Source: Methylomonas aurea
GTDB taxonomy: Bacteria; Pseudomonadota; Gammaproteobacteria; Methylococcales; Methylomonadaceae
DNA: 64,000 nucleotides
Reading direction: 5' to 3'
NCBI RefSeq assembly: GCF_024505045.1
Contig: NZ_JANIBM010000001.1
Span: 310,001-374,000, forward strand
The notes below the pieces were generated by a model. It saw only the letters and a program-made list of their open reading frames with translations. It did not search any database and had not been told where the DNA came from. Below, one piece after another: positions 16,281-26,917 of the stretch (within the stretch, counting starts at the first letter, position 1; each line of letters begins with the position of its first letter). Position numbers and translations under genes: made by a program.

Positions 16281-17414
16281 ATGGACTTTACCGCGCTATT
16301 GGCGTTAATGGTGGAAAAACGGGCGTCGGATTTGTTCATCACCGCCGGCCGGCCGCCGTCGATGAAAGTCAACGGCAAAGTCGTCGAAGTCTCGAAGACG
16401 CCGCTGACCAGCGAGCAAACCATGAAACTGGTGCTCAGCATCATGTCGCAGCGCCAGCGCGACGAATTCGAAAACACCAAGGAATGCCAATTTGCGTTAA
16501 GCGCACACAGCCTGGGCCGGTTCCGGGTCAGCGCCTTCACCCAGCGCGATTCGGCCGGCATGGTGTTGCGCCGCATCGAAACCACGATTCCGACCGCGGA
16601 AGAGCTGCATCTGCCGCCGGTGTTGAAAGAATTGATCATGCACAAACGCGGTCTGGTCATGTTCGTCGGCGCGACCGGTACCGGTAAATCGACCTCGCTG
16701 GCGGCCTTGATTCGCCACCGCAACGAAAACAGCAGCGGCCATATCATTTCCATCGAAGATCCGATCGAGTTCATTCACCCCCACCAGGGTTGCATCATTA
16801 CCCAGCGCGAAGTGGGGCTGGATACCGAATCGTTCGAAGTCGCTTTGAAAAACACGCTACGCCAGGCACCGGATGTGATTCTGATCGGCGAGGTCAGGAC
16901 CCGCGAGACGATGCAACACGCGATTACCTTCGCCGAGACCGGCCACCTGTGCGTCTGCACGTTACACGCCAACAACGCCAACCAGGCGCTGGACCGGATT
17001 CTGCATTTCTTTCCTGAGGACATGCACAGCCAGTTGTTCATGGATTTGTCGCTGAATCTGCGCGGCATCGTCGCCCAACAGTTGATACAGCGCGCCGACG
17101 GCAAAGGCCGCTATCCGGCCATCGAAATTCTATTGAATACGCCATTGGTCGCCGATTTGATTCGCAAAGGTGAGGTGCATAAATTAAAAGAATTGATGAA
17201 GAACTCGCGTGAGCACGGCATGCAGACTTTCGACCAAGCGCTTTACGATCTGTACACAGCCGGTAAAATTGGTTACGAAGATGCTCTGCACGCTGCCGAC
17301 TCCCGCAACGAAGTCCGCCTGATGATCAAATTGGGCGCCGAGAACGTCAACTTCGAAACTGCCGGCATGACGCTGGCCGAAAACGACGAAGACGGAGGCA
17401 GCCTTTATAAATAA
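16281..17414 (+). CDS. pilU: PilT-dependent retraction ATPase PilU
   Basis: A 377-residue paralogue of PilT that assists retraction under load. It has Walker A G-A-T-G-T-G-K-S-T, Asp box I-S-I-E-D-P-I-E-F, Walker B V-I-L-I-G-E-V-R and H-L-C-V-C-T-L-H. The longer C-terminus ending in an acidic A-E-N-D-E-D-G-G tail and the GAT in place of GPT in Walker A distinguish PilU from PilT. A strong AAGGAGG lies 5-6 bases before the ATG, and the gene directly follows pilT. Confidence 0.95.
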   Translation: MDFTALLALMVEKRASDLFITAGRPPSMKVNGKVVEVSKTPLTSEQTMKLVLSIMSQRQRDEFENTKECQFALSAHSLGRFRVSAFTQRDSAGMVLRRIETTIPTAEELHLPPVLKELIMHKRGLVMFVGATGTGKSTSLAALIRHRNENSSGHIISIEDPIEFIHPHQGCIITQREVGLDTESFEVALKNTLRQAPDVILIGEVRTRETMQHAITFAETGHLCVCTLHANNANQALDRILHFFPEDMHSQLFMDLSLNLRGIVAQQLIQRADGKGRYPAIEILLNTPLVADLIRKGEVHKLKELMKNSREHGMQTFDQALYDLYTAGKIGYEDALHAADSRNEVRLMIKLGAENVNFETAGMTLAENDEDGGSLYK

Positions 17415-17432
17415 ACCGCGGATTTAGCCGTT

Positions 17433-18608
17433 TTGCCACACTTAGTTACACCGAACTCGATACTCAAATTTTCCGCTGCCGCGGCGTTGGCCGCACTACT
17501 ATTCGGCTGCGCTTCCGAGCCGCCGCGTAGCCAACTCCGAACTTCGGCAGCGGTCAAACCCAACCCCCCCAGCCAATCGGCCAACGTCCAGCCCGACCTT
17601 AGACCCTTTGCCAGCGTCGGCGGCTATCGCGCCGGTGCGGTCAGCGGCGATTACGCCGGTTATCCGGCATTGGCGCAATTTATCGAGCAGATGGTGCAAA
17701 AGCACGGCTTCGATCGGGAATATTTAAACGGTCTGTTCTCGCAAGCCAAACGCAAACAATGGACCTTGGATTATCTGGCCAAATCCGACCAAGGCTTGAA
17801 AGGCAAGCCCAGCAAAGGCGGCTGGAGCCGCTACCGTTCCCAATTTCTGGATGCCCGGCATATCGATGCCGGCGTCGCGTTTTGGCGGACGCACCAGGCC
17901 GCTTTGCAGCGCGCCAGCCGGCAATACGGCGTTCCGGCCGAATACATTCTCGGCATCATGGCTGTGGAAACTACCTTCGGCAGCTTCGTCGGCAACCATC
18001 GGGTGATCGATGCGCTGACTACGCTCGGTTTCGACTACCAACGCCGCGGCGAATTTTTCCGTAGCGAGCTGGAGAGCTTTTTGGTGATGGCGCGCAGCGA
18101 AGGCATCGACCCCGGTAAGCCCGTCGGTTCCTTCGCCGGAGCCATGGGGCTCGGCCAATTCATGCCCAGCAGCTTTTTACAGTGGGCGGTCGATTTCAAC
18201 GGCGACGGCCGCCGGGATTTGTGGAATCCGGAGGATGCGATCGGCAGCGTTGCCAATTATTTTGCCCAGCACGGTTGGCGCAGCGGCCAACCGGTCGTGA
18301 GCCGGACTCGCGGCAGCTATAGCGGTATCGAAAGCCTGGCGCCGGGTATCGACCATGAATATCCGCTCGGCACGTTGGTTCAGGCCGGTATCGAACCGGT
18401 CGAGAATTGTGGTTGCGATTATCCGCTCCGGCTGTTGCTGCTCAGGCACCAAAGCAATGACGAGTATTTGCTGGGCCATCCAAATTTCTACGTGATTACT
18501 CGATACAACCACAGCACCCATTACGCGATGGCGGTTCACGAATTGGCGCAGGCGATTAAGCGCGACTATCAAAGAATTGCCGGCGACCAGTCCGGCGTCA
18601 ACGGATAG
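17433..18608 (+). CDS. mltB: lytic murein transglycosylase B
   Basis: A 391-residue lipoprotein of the MltB family (GH103), which cleaves the MurNAc-GlcNAc bond to give 1,6-anhydro ends. The lipobox L-F-G-C is at 23-26. The catalytic Glu is residue 179 in I-M-A-V-E-T-T-F-G, and the downstream signature G-A-M-G-L-G-Q-F-M-P-S-S plus D-F-N-G-D-G-R-R-D-L (a Ca-binding-like loop) agree with the family. The start appears to be TTG at 17433: no ATG or GTG gives an intact signal peptide, and an upstream ribosome site is weak, so expression may be low. It lies 18 bases after pilU. Confidence 0.9.
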   Translation: MPHLVTPNSILKFSAAAALAALLFGCASEPPRSQLRTSAAVKPNPPSQSANVQPDLRPFASVGGYRAGAVSGDYAGYPALAQFIEQMVQKHGFDREYLNGLFSQAKRKQWTLDYLAKSDQGLKGKPSKGGWSRYRSQFLDARHIDAGVAFWRTHQAALQRASRQYGVPAEYILGIMAVETTFGSFVGNHRVIDALTTLGFDYQRRGEFFRSELESFLVMARSEGIDPGKPVGSFAGAMGLGQFMPSSFLQWAVDFNGDGRRDLWNPEDAIGSVANYFAQHGWRSGQPVVSRTRGSYSGIESLAPGIDHEYPLGTLVQAGIEPVENCGCDYPLRLLLLRHQSNDEYLLGHPNFYVITRYNHSTHYAMAVHELAQAIKRDYQRIAGDQSGVNG

Positions 18609-18635
18609 CCGATAGTCTGGCGCCGTCTTAAATGG

Positions 18636-19730
18636 TCAGTAATTATCGAATAAATCCAGTTGCCGATAAGGCCTCACGTTGGCGTCGCCGTTATCCAGCC
18701 CGGATAGCGTGACCCCGAGCAAGCGGACTTTACTGGAACCCACCGGGGTGTTTTTGAGCAACTCGGTTAGCAGCAATACGCAGGTCGGGTTATCGGCAAC
18801 CGGCTCGTTTAGCGTGCGGCTGCGGGTGATTTGCACGAAATTCTGGAATTTTATTTTCACCGTCAGGGTATACGCGGCCATACCTTTCTCCGCTAGCCGT
18901 TGCAACGCGGTGCGCATCAAATCCTGTAACTGCCGCTGAATCGAACCGAGATCGGCCAAATCCTGTTCGAAAGTGGTTTCGACGCCAACTGACTTGCGAA
19001 CCCGGTCGGCGTTGACCGGGCGCATATCGATACCGCGGGCAATGTTGAAATAATGCCGGGCGGCCTTGCCGAAATGTTGCTGCAATATCGCCAACGGCAC
19101 TGCTTTTAAATCTTTGCCGGTATTGATACCCAAATCGCGCATTTTCTGTTCGGTGGCCGGACCGATGCCGTGAAACCGGCCGATGTCCAATTGCTCGGCA
19201 AATTCGGGGCCTTGTTCCGGAGTAATCAGATACAGCCCGTCCGGTTTGCCCATGTCCGAGGCAAGCTTGGCCAGAAACTTATTGTAGGAAATGCCGGCCG
19301 ACGCTATCAGGCCGGTTTGTTTCGAGATGTCTTGTTTGATTTGCTTCGCCAATAGCGTGGCGGAACCTTGGTAAAGCTCGGAATCGCTGACGTCCAGATA
19401 GGCCTCGTCGAGAGATGGCGGCTCGATACAGTCGCAATAGCGGGCGAAAATGCCGCGGATGATGGTCGAGGCCTCGCGGTAGGCGTCGAAACGCGGCTTA
19501 ATAAAGATCGCCTGCGGACACAGTCGGTAAGCATGGGCGGAAGGCATGGCCGAGCGCACGCCGAACTGGCGGGCTTCGTAGCTGCAGGTGGCTACCACGC
19601 CGCGCGAGTCAGGCCTGCCGCCGACGATGATCGGTTTATTTCGATATTGCGGGTGGTCGCGTTGTTCGACCGCCGCGTAAAACGCATCCATATCGATGTG
19701 GATGATTTTGCGCGGAGGGCGGTCCATCAA
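18636..19730 (-). CDS. dinB: DNA polymerase IV (Y family)
   Basis: A 364-residue translesion polymerase. The catalytic motifs I-H-I-D-M-D-A-F-Y-A-A-V-E (steric-gate region) and P-S-L-D-E-A-Y-L-D-V are intact. The helix-hairpin-helix G-I-G-P-A-T-E-Q-K-M and the little-finger domain follow, and the C-terminus Y-R-Q-L-D-L-F-D resembles a beta-clamp binding peptide (Q-L-x-L-F). Two adjacent Met codons are possible starts. It is the last gene of a minus-strand operon behind DUF2333 and DUF4389 genes and converges on mltB. I found no clear LexA box immediately upstream, as expected for an internal operon gene. Confidence 0.95.
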   Translation of the reverse strand: MMDRPPRKIIHIDMDAFYAAVEQRDHPQYRNKPIIVGGRPDSRGVVATCSYEARQFGVRSAMPSAHAYRLCPQAIFIKPRFDAYREASTIIRGIFARYCDCIEPPSLDEAYLDVSDSELYQGSATLLAKQIKQDISKQTGLIASAGISYNKFLAKLASDMGKPDGLYLITPEQGPEFAEQLDIGRFHGIGPATEQKMRDLGINTGKDLKAVPLAILQQHFGKAARHYFNIARGIDMRPVNADRVRKSVGVETTFEQDLADLGSIQRQLQDLMRTALQRLAEKGMAAYTLTVKIKFQNFVQITRSRTLNEPVADNPTCVLLLTELLKNTPVGSSKVRLLGVTLSGLDNGDANVRPYRQLDLFDNY

Positions 19731-19733
19731 CGG

Positions 19734-20036
19734 TCAGGGTTTGTCGAGCTGCTCCAGCTTGGCGGTTTCGTTCCAATCGGAAAACGGAAACGGCAATTGC
19801 TCGGTATTGAAAGTCAAAAACAGCAGGATATGGTAATGGTAGGTCGACAGGCTACGGCCGAAGGTGAGAATGTTGGCGTTGGCCGTGCCGGTAAACAGCA
19901 CCGAACCGACCTGTAGCAAAATTACCAGCCACAACAGCAGTTTGACCAAACTGTCTATCGCAGCGAAAACCAACATGAATATCACCCGCTTCCAGGTTTC
20001 GATTTTTTTCAAATTCTCGTTGATTTGTTCCTGCAT
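19734..20036 (-). CDS. DUF4389 small membrane protein
   Basis: A 100-residue protein matching DUF4389. It has a charged N-terminus (E-N-L-K-K-I-E-T-W-K-R), two membrane helices (about 18-45, containing S-L-V-K-L-L-L-W-L-V-I-L-L-Q) and the family segment F-G-R-S-L-S-T-Y-H-Y-H-I-L-L-F-L-T-F-N-T-E near 60-80. The C-terminus P-F-P-F-S-D-W is also characteristic. Its function is not established. It lies between the DUF2333 gene (10 bases) and dinB (4 bases) on the same strand, so the three are co-transcribed. Confidence 0.88.
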   Translation of the reverse strand: MQEQINENLKKIETWKRVIFMLVFAAIDSLVKLLLWLVILLQVGSVLFTGTANANILTFGRSLSTYHYHILLFLTFNTEQLPFPFSDWNETAKLEQLDKP

Positions 20037-20045
20037 AACCGCGAC

Positions 20046-21068
20046 TTAACCTCTGTTCATCACGTCGCGCAAGTCGAGCGCGGCAGCATTGGCACGGGCA
20101 ATGTAGTTGGCCATGGCCAGCGAGTAGTTGGCAAAAATGCCGAAGCCGTCGCCGTTCAATACCACCGGGCTCAGTGTCGGCGTCAATGCGTTTTCCAGTG
20201 CCTGAATCATGTTATCCAGCGTGTTCATCGCCCGCTTGTCCAGCAGAATGTCGGAAAAATCGTGTTTGATGGCTCGCAGGATGTGCAGCAAGGCCCAGCA
20301 GGAACCGCGCGCTTCGTAGAATACGTTGTCGATTTCCATCCAAGGCGTCTGGCCGATGGTCGGCATGTTGATATCGACCGGATTCGAGGGATCGCCGTGC
20401 GCGGCGCCGGCAAATTTATCGGTACTGGCGGCGAGACGGGTCGATAGGCCCCCCAAGCGCTTGATCACGACCTCGGTGTATTGCCACAAGTTGTCGGCGC
20501 GGGAATGGAATTGGGCCGCTTTCGAGGTTGACGACGGGTTTTGCAGTCGCGACATATAGGCGTGTAAGGCCTCTATACCCTTAATATATTCGGATTCCGT
20601 CGAAGGCAAGGCCCAGGAATTGCGTTCGTAATAAAAATAAGGTTCCGCTTTCGCCAAATCCGGGTCTTCCGCCGATTGCGACTGGTCGCGGGCAAAGTGG
20701 TTACGCAGCGCTGTGGTGCCGTCGCGCAGCATGACCAACGCACCGTATTCGAAGTTTTGAATGTTGTCGCAGAACAGGCCGGGGGGGGCGACGTCGTTGG
20801 ACAGGTAGCCGCCGGCCTTGAACAGGATGACGTCGGCGATATGGGCCAGCGTATTGGCGTAAACATAACCGATCGGCATCTGGTCGGTATGAGTCACATT
20901 CATCCGCTCGATTGCTTCATCCTGCACATTGAACTGTTCGGGTTCGCGGCTCCACCATTCGCCCAAAATCAGCATGACCACGACGACAATGCCGACCAGC
21001 GTACCGAATCCCCAGAGTATGCCTTTAGACTTAGCGTCTTCTTCGAGTGCGAATGAATTGTCTGACAT
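20046..21068 (-). CDS. DUF2333 family protein
   Basis: A 340-residue protein with one N-terminal membrane helix (about 18-40, L-V-G-I-V-V-V-V-M-L-I-L) and a large soluble domain facing the periplasm. The sequence fits DUF2333: P-I-G-Y-V-Y-A-N-T-L, D-V-I-L-F-K-A-G-G-Y-L-S-N-D and G-S-C-W-A-L-L-H-I-L-R-A-I are conserved-looking segments. The role is unknown. It starts a three-gene operon with the DUF4389 and dinB genes. Confidence 0.88.
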   Translation of the reverse strand: MSDNSFALEEDAKSKGILWGFGTLVGIVVVVMLILGEWWSREPEQFNVQDEAIERMNVTHTDQMPIGYVYANTLAHIADVILFKAGGYLSNDVAPPGLFCDNIQNFEYGALVMLRDGTTALRNHFARDQSQSAEDPDLAKAEPYFYYERNSWALPSTESEYIKGIEALHAYMSRLQNPSSTSKAAQFHSRADNLWQYTEVVIKRLGGLSTRLAASTDKFAGAAHGDPSNPVDINMPTIGQTPWMEIDNVFYEARGSCWALLHILRAIKHDFSDILLDKRAMNTLDNMIQALENALTPTLSPVVLNGDGFGIFANYSLAMANYIARANAAALDLRDVMNRG

Positions 21069-21152
21069 GTGTTACGTATCCGGATGAGAACAAAAAGGCC
21101 CTAGCGGCCGAATGCCGGCATGTTAGCACGGATTGTGATGGCTAGCTCGCTT

Positions 21153-21425
21153 TCAGTGCAGATACCGGGCTGCAGTAGGAAGGACTGCGGAGAACACAGT
21201 TGGCGGCATCTGCACGAAAAAGCCCTTGGCTTGCAGGCTGGCGATGACTTTGGCTGAATCGACCCGCGCCAGCTTGCGTTGTGGCGTCAGTTCCAGCTCC
21301 ATGACAAACTCCAATCGGCCAAAACTCTTGTATAGTTCGGCCGGAATAGCCGAAAAATCGTCCTTTCTATCCAAATACAGGTAAAGTTCGTCCTTCTTCA
21401 GGCTTTTGTAGATAAAACAGTTCAT
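21153..21425 (-). CDS. YcgL domain protein
   Basis: A 90-residue YcgL-family protein found in many gammaproteobacteria, small alpha/beta fold, biochemical function not known. Start chosen at ATG 21425 (M-N-C-F-I-Y-K-S) because an AGGAG lies 8 bases before it; the GTG at 21434 is too close to that site. Typical segments are D-E-L-Y-L-Y-L-D, L-E-F-V-M-E-L-E-L and G-F-F-V-Q-M-P-P. It is divergent from the protease gene and probably monocistronic. Confidence 0.92.
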   Translation of the reverse strand: MNCFIYKSLKKDELYLYLDRKDDFSAIPAELYKSFGRLEFVMELELTPQRKLARVDSAKVIASLQAKGFFVQMPPTVFSAVLPTAARYLH

Positions 21426-21511
21426 GTCTGCCACTCCTGATGTAACCCTGCCAATTCTAACGGTTTTTGTTTAGAATTTTCAGCCCTTGTCGATCTAAGC
21501 CGTTTCCGCAA

Positions 21512-22111
21512 ATGAAATCCAGCCCGTTCTCTACTGAAAACTTTTTTAACGCGGCTTGTTATTTCGAGTCGGCATTAGCGGGATTGGCCATGCTGTTCGG
21601 CTGGATGGCTGATGTCGACCCGTTTCAGGACTTGTATATTTCGGAAAGCGCGGTGGCGATCGGGTTGTTGGCGACCTTGCCCTTACTGTTGTTGTTTTTT
21701 GCGCTGCAGCATCTGGCGTATCCGCCGCTCCAAGCAATCCGCGAATTATTGCTGGAAACTCTGGGTGCCAGGTTGAGCGACCGGCATTGGGCCGACTTGC
21801 TGGTTTTGGCTTGTATTGCCGGCTTCGCTGAAGAGGCGCTGTTTCGCGGTTTTTTGCAACCCTGGTTGGAATTGCGCTGGAATGCCGAACTCGGCCTGCT
21901 GTTCAGCAACGTGGTATTTGCCCTGGTACACGCCGTAACACCTTTGTACGCGCTGTTGGCGTTTCTGATGGGATTGTATTTGGGAACCCTGCTGGACTAT
22001 GGCGGCGGTCGCAATCTGCTGACCCCGATCGTAATCCACGCGGCGTACGATTTCGTGGCCTTTGTTGTTATTCTGCGCGATTACCGTAATCGCCTCGACA
22101 GGAGCGTTTGA
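21512..22111 (+). CDS. CPBP family intramembrane metalloprotease
   Basis: A 199-residue protein with about six membrane helices, assigned to the CPBP (CAAX protease and bacteriocin-processing, Rce1-like) family. The diagnostic motif E-E-A-L-F-R-G-F-L-Q holds the catalytic Glu pair and Arg. A second motif, F-A-L-V-H, supplies the metal-binding His and a third, V-I-H-A-A-Y-D-F, the last His. ATG 21512 is preferred over an upstream TTG at 21467. Substrate is unknown. The stop codon overlaps the following gene, so the two are coupled. Confidence 0.88.
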   Translation: MKSSPFSTENFFNAACYFESALAGLAMLFGWMADVDPFQDLYISESAVAIGLLATLPLLLLFFALQHLAYPPLQAIRELLLETLGARLSDRHWADLLVLACIAGFAEEALFRGFLQPWLELRWNAELGLLFSNVVFALVHAVTPLYALLAFLMGLYLGTLLDYGGGRNLLTPIVIHAAYDFVAFVVILRDYRNRLDRSV

Positions 22112-22587
22112 TGTCCGCCACCGCCCCAACGCCGCCCGCCGCTTTGCGCAGCCATTGGCTGGTTTGCGCGGCCATGCTACTCATGCTGATTGTTTACAAC
22201 GTCGTTTGCCACATCTGGGGCGCTGAACTGCAGATTAGCGTCAGCGAAGAGCGCCGCGTGTTGCTGCGTAGCGTGCTGTACGGCGTCGCGATCGTATTGT
22301 TTCCGTTGACCAATCTGACCAAGCATGTCTTGTTGCGGCTGAACCAGACCATGCCCGGCCCGAGAACGGCGGCGCAACGCTATTTCACGACCATCACCGT
22401 CAGCCAGGCGCTGATCGAATGGGTCGGCCTGTTCGGGCCGATCATGATCGTACTAGGGGACGGCTTCAACACCTTATACATATTCAGCACGATGCATGCC
22501 TTGGGTATATTCCTGCATCGACCGAAAATGGCGGAGTATCATTCGATTGTTGCGGCGCTTCCGGCGCGAAACGGCCGGGGCGAGTAA
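22111..22587 (+). CDS. small polytopic inner-membrane protein, unknown function
   Basis: A 158-residue protein starting at ATG 22111 within the previous stop (TGATG) with an AGGAG 7 bases upstream. Four hydrophobic helices are apparent (about 15-35, 50-68, 85-105, 112-132). No catalytic motif is visible; N-L-T-K-H-V-L-L-R-L-N forms a basic cytoplasmic loop. Its coupling to the CPBP protease suggests it is a partner or a substrate of that protease, which is inference. Confidence 0.75.
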   Translation: MSATAPTPPAALRSHWLVCAAMLLMLIVYNVVCHIWGAELQISVSEERRVLLRSVLYGVAIVLFPLTNLTKHVLLRLNQTMPGPRTAAQRYFTTITVSQALIEWVGLFGPIMIVLGDGFNTLYIFSTMHALGIFLHRPKMAEYHSIVAALPARNGRGE

Positions 22588-22591
22588 GTCC

Positions 22592-22635
22592 TTGACTATT
22601 TCCGGTTTTTAGGAACCTCAGTAAAGTTGTACAAT
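22592..22635 (+). promoter_or_regulatory. candidate guaB promoter
   Basis: A TACAAT at 22630-22635 is a good -10 element about 38 bases before the guaB ATG. The best-spaced -35 is a weak TTTTAG (22607-22612); a better TTGACT (22592-22597) is too far away. No PurR-like palindrome was recognised. Confidence 0.35.
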
Positions 22636-22669
22636 GGCTGGCTTATCCACGATTAGCCCCCAGGTGTGA

Positions 22670-24139
<1,470 letters not shown>

Positions 24140-24215
24140 ACCGGCCGTGCCGGTCTGCGCATCGGATCCAACCTGGTCCGGTGCGAATCTCAACCCTCGA
24201 ACCTCTGTAAGCGCA

Positions 24216-25178
24216 ATGTCAGAAACTTCTTCGACCCCCTGCAATTTATGCGGCAATCACCATGTCAGCGTGCTGTCCATGCGTAGCCGAAGCGGCGCCC
24301 AATTACGCACTGTGATCTGCGACCACTGCGGCTTGGTCTGGAGCGATCCGTTTCCGCACGACCCGCGCCAGTTTTACGAGGAGGAGTACCGGCTGGATTA
24401 CAAAAAGACCTATGCGCCGCAAGCCAAGCACATATTGCGTGCCGGCCGAGTGGCGATCGAACGCCACGACAAGATCAAGCATTTGCTGCAAAGCCGGAAA
24501 AACATGCTCGACGTCGGCACCGGCGGCGGCGAGTTCGCTTACCTGATGAAGGCCCTCGGCCACGACATTCAAGGTATCGAACCGAATAAAGGCTATGCCG
24601 AATACTCCAAAGCCCAGTACCAGTTGAACTTGCAGGTCGGCTTTGTCCAGGACGGCGACTTTACCGATGCCAGCTTCGACTTGATTACCATCTGGCATGT
24701 GCTGGAACACACCGCGGACCCTGGTTCGGTACTCGGCATTTTGCGCAAGTTATTGAAACCCGACGCGACGTTGGTCGTGGAAGTACCGAATGTCGAAGCG
24801 GTGTGCCAATCGCCGGCCAGCAGTTTCCACGAAGCGCATCTGTTCAACTTCAATGTGCAAACGCTGCAAAAAATGGGCGAAAAAGCCGGCCTGCATGCGG
24901 TCGGCCATTTGCTGTCGGCGGACGGCGGCAACCTGACCATGTTCTTCCAGCCTACCGATACCGCTGCCGAGACGGATTGGCGGCTGCCGGGCAATGCCGA
25001 GCGGATCAGCGCTGTGGTCAAAGGCCATACCAATTTACGCCATTACATGCGAGCGGCGCCGTATTTGCGATTTGTGAAAAAGTTGCAACGTACCATTGCC
25101 GAGCGCAACTTGAGCCAGCAAGTCGCAGACAGTAAAACCTTGCTCGATCAACTTTACCGCGAGCATCGGCTGCTGTGA
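24216..25178 (+). CDS. class I SAM methyltransferase with N-terminal zinc-ribbon
   Basis: A 320-residue protein; ATG 24216 is preferred over an upstream frame start at 24147. Residues 9-36 carry C-N-L-C ... C-D-H-C-G-L-V, a four-Cys zinc site. Methyltransferase motif I is L-D-V-G-T-G-G-G-E-F at about 95-104, and W-H-V-L-E-H-T-A-D-P is the family's post-IV motif. Such proteins often act on sugar nucleotides, lipids or quinone-like substrates; none can be assigned. It is inserted between guaB and guaA, 76 bases after guaB, and may be co-transcribed with them. Confidence 0.85.
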   Translation: MSETSSTPCNLCGNHHVSVLSMRSRSGAQLRTVICDHCGLVWSDPFPHDPRQFYEEEYRLDYKKTYAPQAKHILRAGRVAIERHDKIKHLLQSRKNMLDVGTGGGEFAYLMKALGHDIQGIEPNKGYAEYSKAQYQLNLQVGFVQDGDFTDASFDLITIWHVLEHTADPGSVLGILRKLLKPDATLVVEVPNVEAVCQSPASSFHEAHLFNFNVQTLQKMGEKAGLHAVGHLLSADGGNLTMFFQPTDTAAETDWRLPGNAERISAVVKGHTNLRHYMRAAPYLRFVKKLQRTIAERNLSQQVADSKTLLDQLYREHRLL

Positions 25179-25252
25179 CAGCCGGCGCCAATAGCCAATA
25201 TTATCGGGCCTTAACCGGTTAAGGCCTCTCCAGCATCATCGAAGGTTACACC

Positions 25253-26842
25253 GTGACGAATCCTGCCGCCGCCAACATCCATTCCGACAAAATCCTTATC
25301 CTCGACTTCGGTTCGCAATACACGCAATTGATCGCCCGCCGCATCCGCGAAATCGGCGTTTATTGCGAAATTTACTCCTGCGATAGTTCCGATGCCGAAG
25401 TCACAGCTTTCGGCGCCAAGGGCATCATCCTGTCCGGCGGCCCGGAGACCGTGACCAGCAGCGACACGCCGCGCGCACCGCAAGCCGTGTTCGAACTGGG
25501 CGTGCCGGTACTGGGGATTTGCTACGGCATGCAGACCATGGCCGAGCAATTGGGCGGCAAGGTCGAGTCCTCCGACCACCGCGAATTCGGTTACGCCCAA
25601 ATCCGTGCCCGCGGCCACTCCAAACTGTTGAAGGACATCGAAGACCACGTCTCGGCGGAAGGTTACGGCCTGCTGGACGTCTGGATGAGCCACGGCGACC
25701 GCGTGGTCGAACTGCCGGCAGGCTTCAAGCTGATCGCTAGTTCCGACGGCGCACCGATTGCCGGCATCGCCGACGAAGAGCGCAACTTTTACGCGCTGCA
25801 ATTCCATCCGGAAGTCACGCATACCAAACAGGGCGGCCGCATCCTGGGCCGCTTTGCTTTGGAGATCTGCGGCTGCCAAGCCTTATGGAACGCGAGCAAC
25901 ATCATCGAGGACAGTATCAAGGCGGTGCGGGAAAAAGTCGGCAGCGACCAAGTCATTCTCGGCTTGTCCGGCGGCGTCGACTCGTCGGTGGTTGCCGCGT
26001 TATTGCATCGCGCCATCGGCGAACAACTGACCTGCGTTTTTGTCGATACCGGCTTGTTACGCCTGCACGAAGGCGACCAAGTCATGGCAATGTTCGCCCA
26101 GCACATGGGCATCAAAGTGATTCGTGTCGACGCAGAGGCCCGTTACATGGCGGCTTTGGCCGGCATCAACGACCCGGAACAAAAACGCAAGATCATCGGC
26201 GGCCTGTTCGTCGAAATCTTCGACGAGGAAGCCGGCAAACTGACCGATGCCAAATGGCTGGCGCAAGGCACCATCTACCCGGACGTGATCGAATCGGCCG
26301 GCGCCAAAAGCGGCAAGGCGCATCTGATCAAATCCCATCACAACGTCGGCGGTCTGCCGGAAAACATGACCTTGAAACTGGTCGAACCGCTGCGCGAATT
26401 GTTCAAGGACGAAGTGCGCAAGCTCGGCCTGGAACTGGGCCTGCCGGCCGACATGATCCACCGCCATCCCTTCCCCGGCCCCGGTTTGGGCGTACGTATC
26501 CTCGGCGAAGTCAGAAAGGAATACGCTGACCTGTTGCGCAAGGCTGACGACATCTTCATCGCCGAACTGCGCAACCACGGCCTGTACGACAAAGTCAGCC
26601 AAGCCTTCGCGGTTTTCTTGCCGGTCAAATCCGTCGGCGTGATGGGCGACGGCCGCAAATACGACTACGTTGTGGCACTGCGCGCCGTGGAAACCATAGA
26701 CTTCATGACCGCCCGCTGGGCGCATCTGCCCTACGACTTTTTGGACTTGGTCTCAAGACGCGTCATCAACGAAGTGCCAGGGATTTCGCGGGTGACTTAC
26801 GACATTTCGGGCAAGCCGCCGGCAACGATCGAGTGGGAGTAG
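25253..26842 (+). CDS. guaA: GMP synthase, glutamine-hydrolysing
   Basis: A 529-residue enzyme converting XMP to GMP with glutamine and ATP. The class I amidotransferase domain (about 14-205) has the catalytic Cys in G-I-C-Y-G-M-Q and the His/Glu pair in F-H-P-E-V-T-H-T. The ATP pyrophosphatase domain has the PP-loop L-S-G-G-V-D-S-S-V, and the dimerisation domain with H-P-F-P-G-P-G-L follows. Translation starts at GTG 25253, about 75 bases after the methyltransferase. Family length is normal. Confidence 0.98.
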   Translation: MTNPAAANIHSDKILILDFGSQYTQLIARRIREIGVYCEIYSCDSSDAEVTAFGAKGIILSGGPETVTSSDTPRAPQAVFELGVPVLGICYGMQTMAEQLGGKVESSDHREFGYAQIRARGHSKLLKDIEDHVSAEGYGLLDVWMSHGDRVVELPAGFKLIASSDGAPIAGIADEERNFYALQFHPEVTHTKQGGRILGRFALEICGCQALWNASNIIEDSIKAVREKVGSDQVILGLSGGVDSSVVAALLHRAIGEQLTCVFVDTGLLRLHEGDQVMAMFAQHMGIKVIRVDAEARYMAALAGINDPEQKRKIIGGLFVEIFDEEAGKLTDAKWLAQGTIYPDVIESAGAKSGKAHLIKSHHNVGGLPENMTLKLVEPLRELFKDEVRKLGLELGLPADMIHRHPFPGPGLGVRILGEVRKEYADLLRKADDIFIAELRNHGLYDKVSQAFAVFLPVKSVGVMGDGRKYDYVVALRAVETIDFMTARWAHLPYDFLDLVSRRVINEVPGISRVTYDISGKPPATIEWE

Positions 26843-26886
26843 TGGCTTAACGTGAACTATTGCAATAATTGCTGATTCAAGATTCA

Positions 26887-26917
26887 CACAGCAAAAACAG
26901 CCGTTGTTTCTGCTGTG
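26887..26917 (+). terminator. hairpin after guaA, possible terminator
   Basis: CACAGCAAAAACA pairs with TGTTTCTGCTGTG with a single mismatch around a short GCCGT loop. The following CCTTTCC is a poor U-tract. It sits 45 bases after the guaA stop, where a terminator is expected. Confidence 0.5.
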
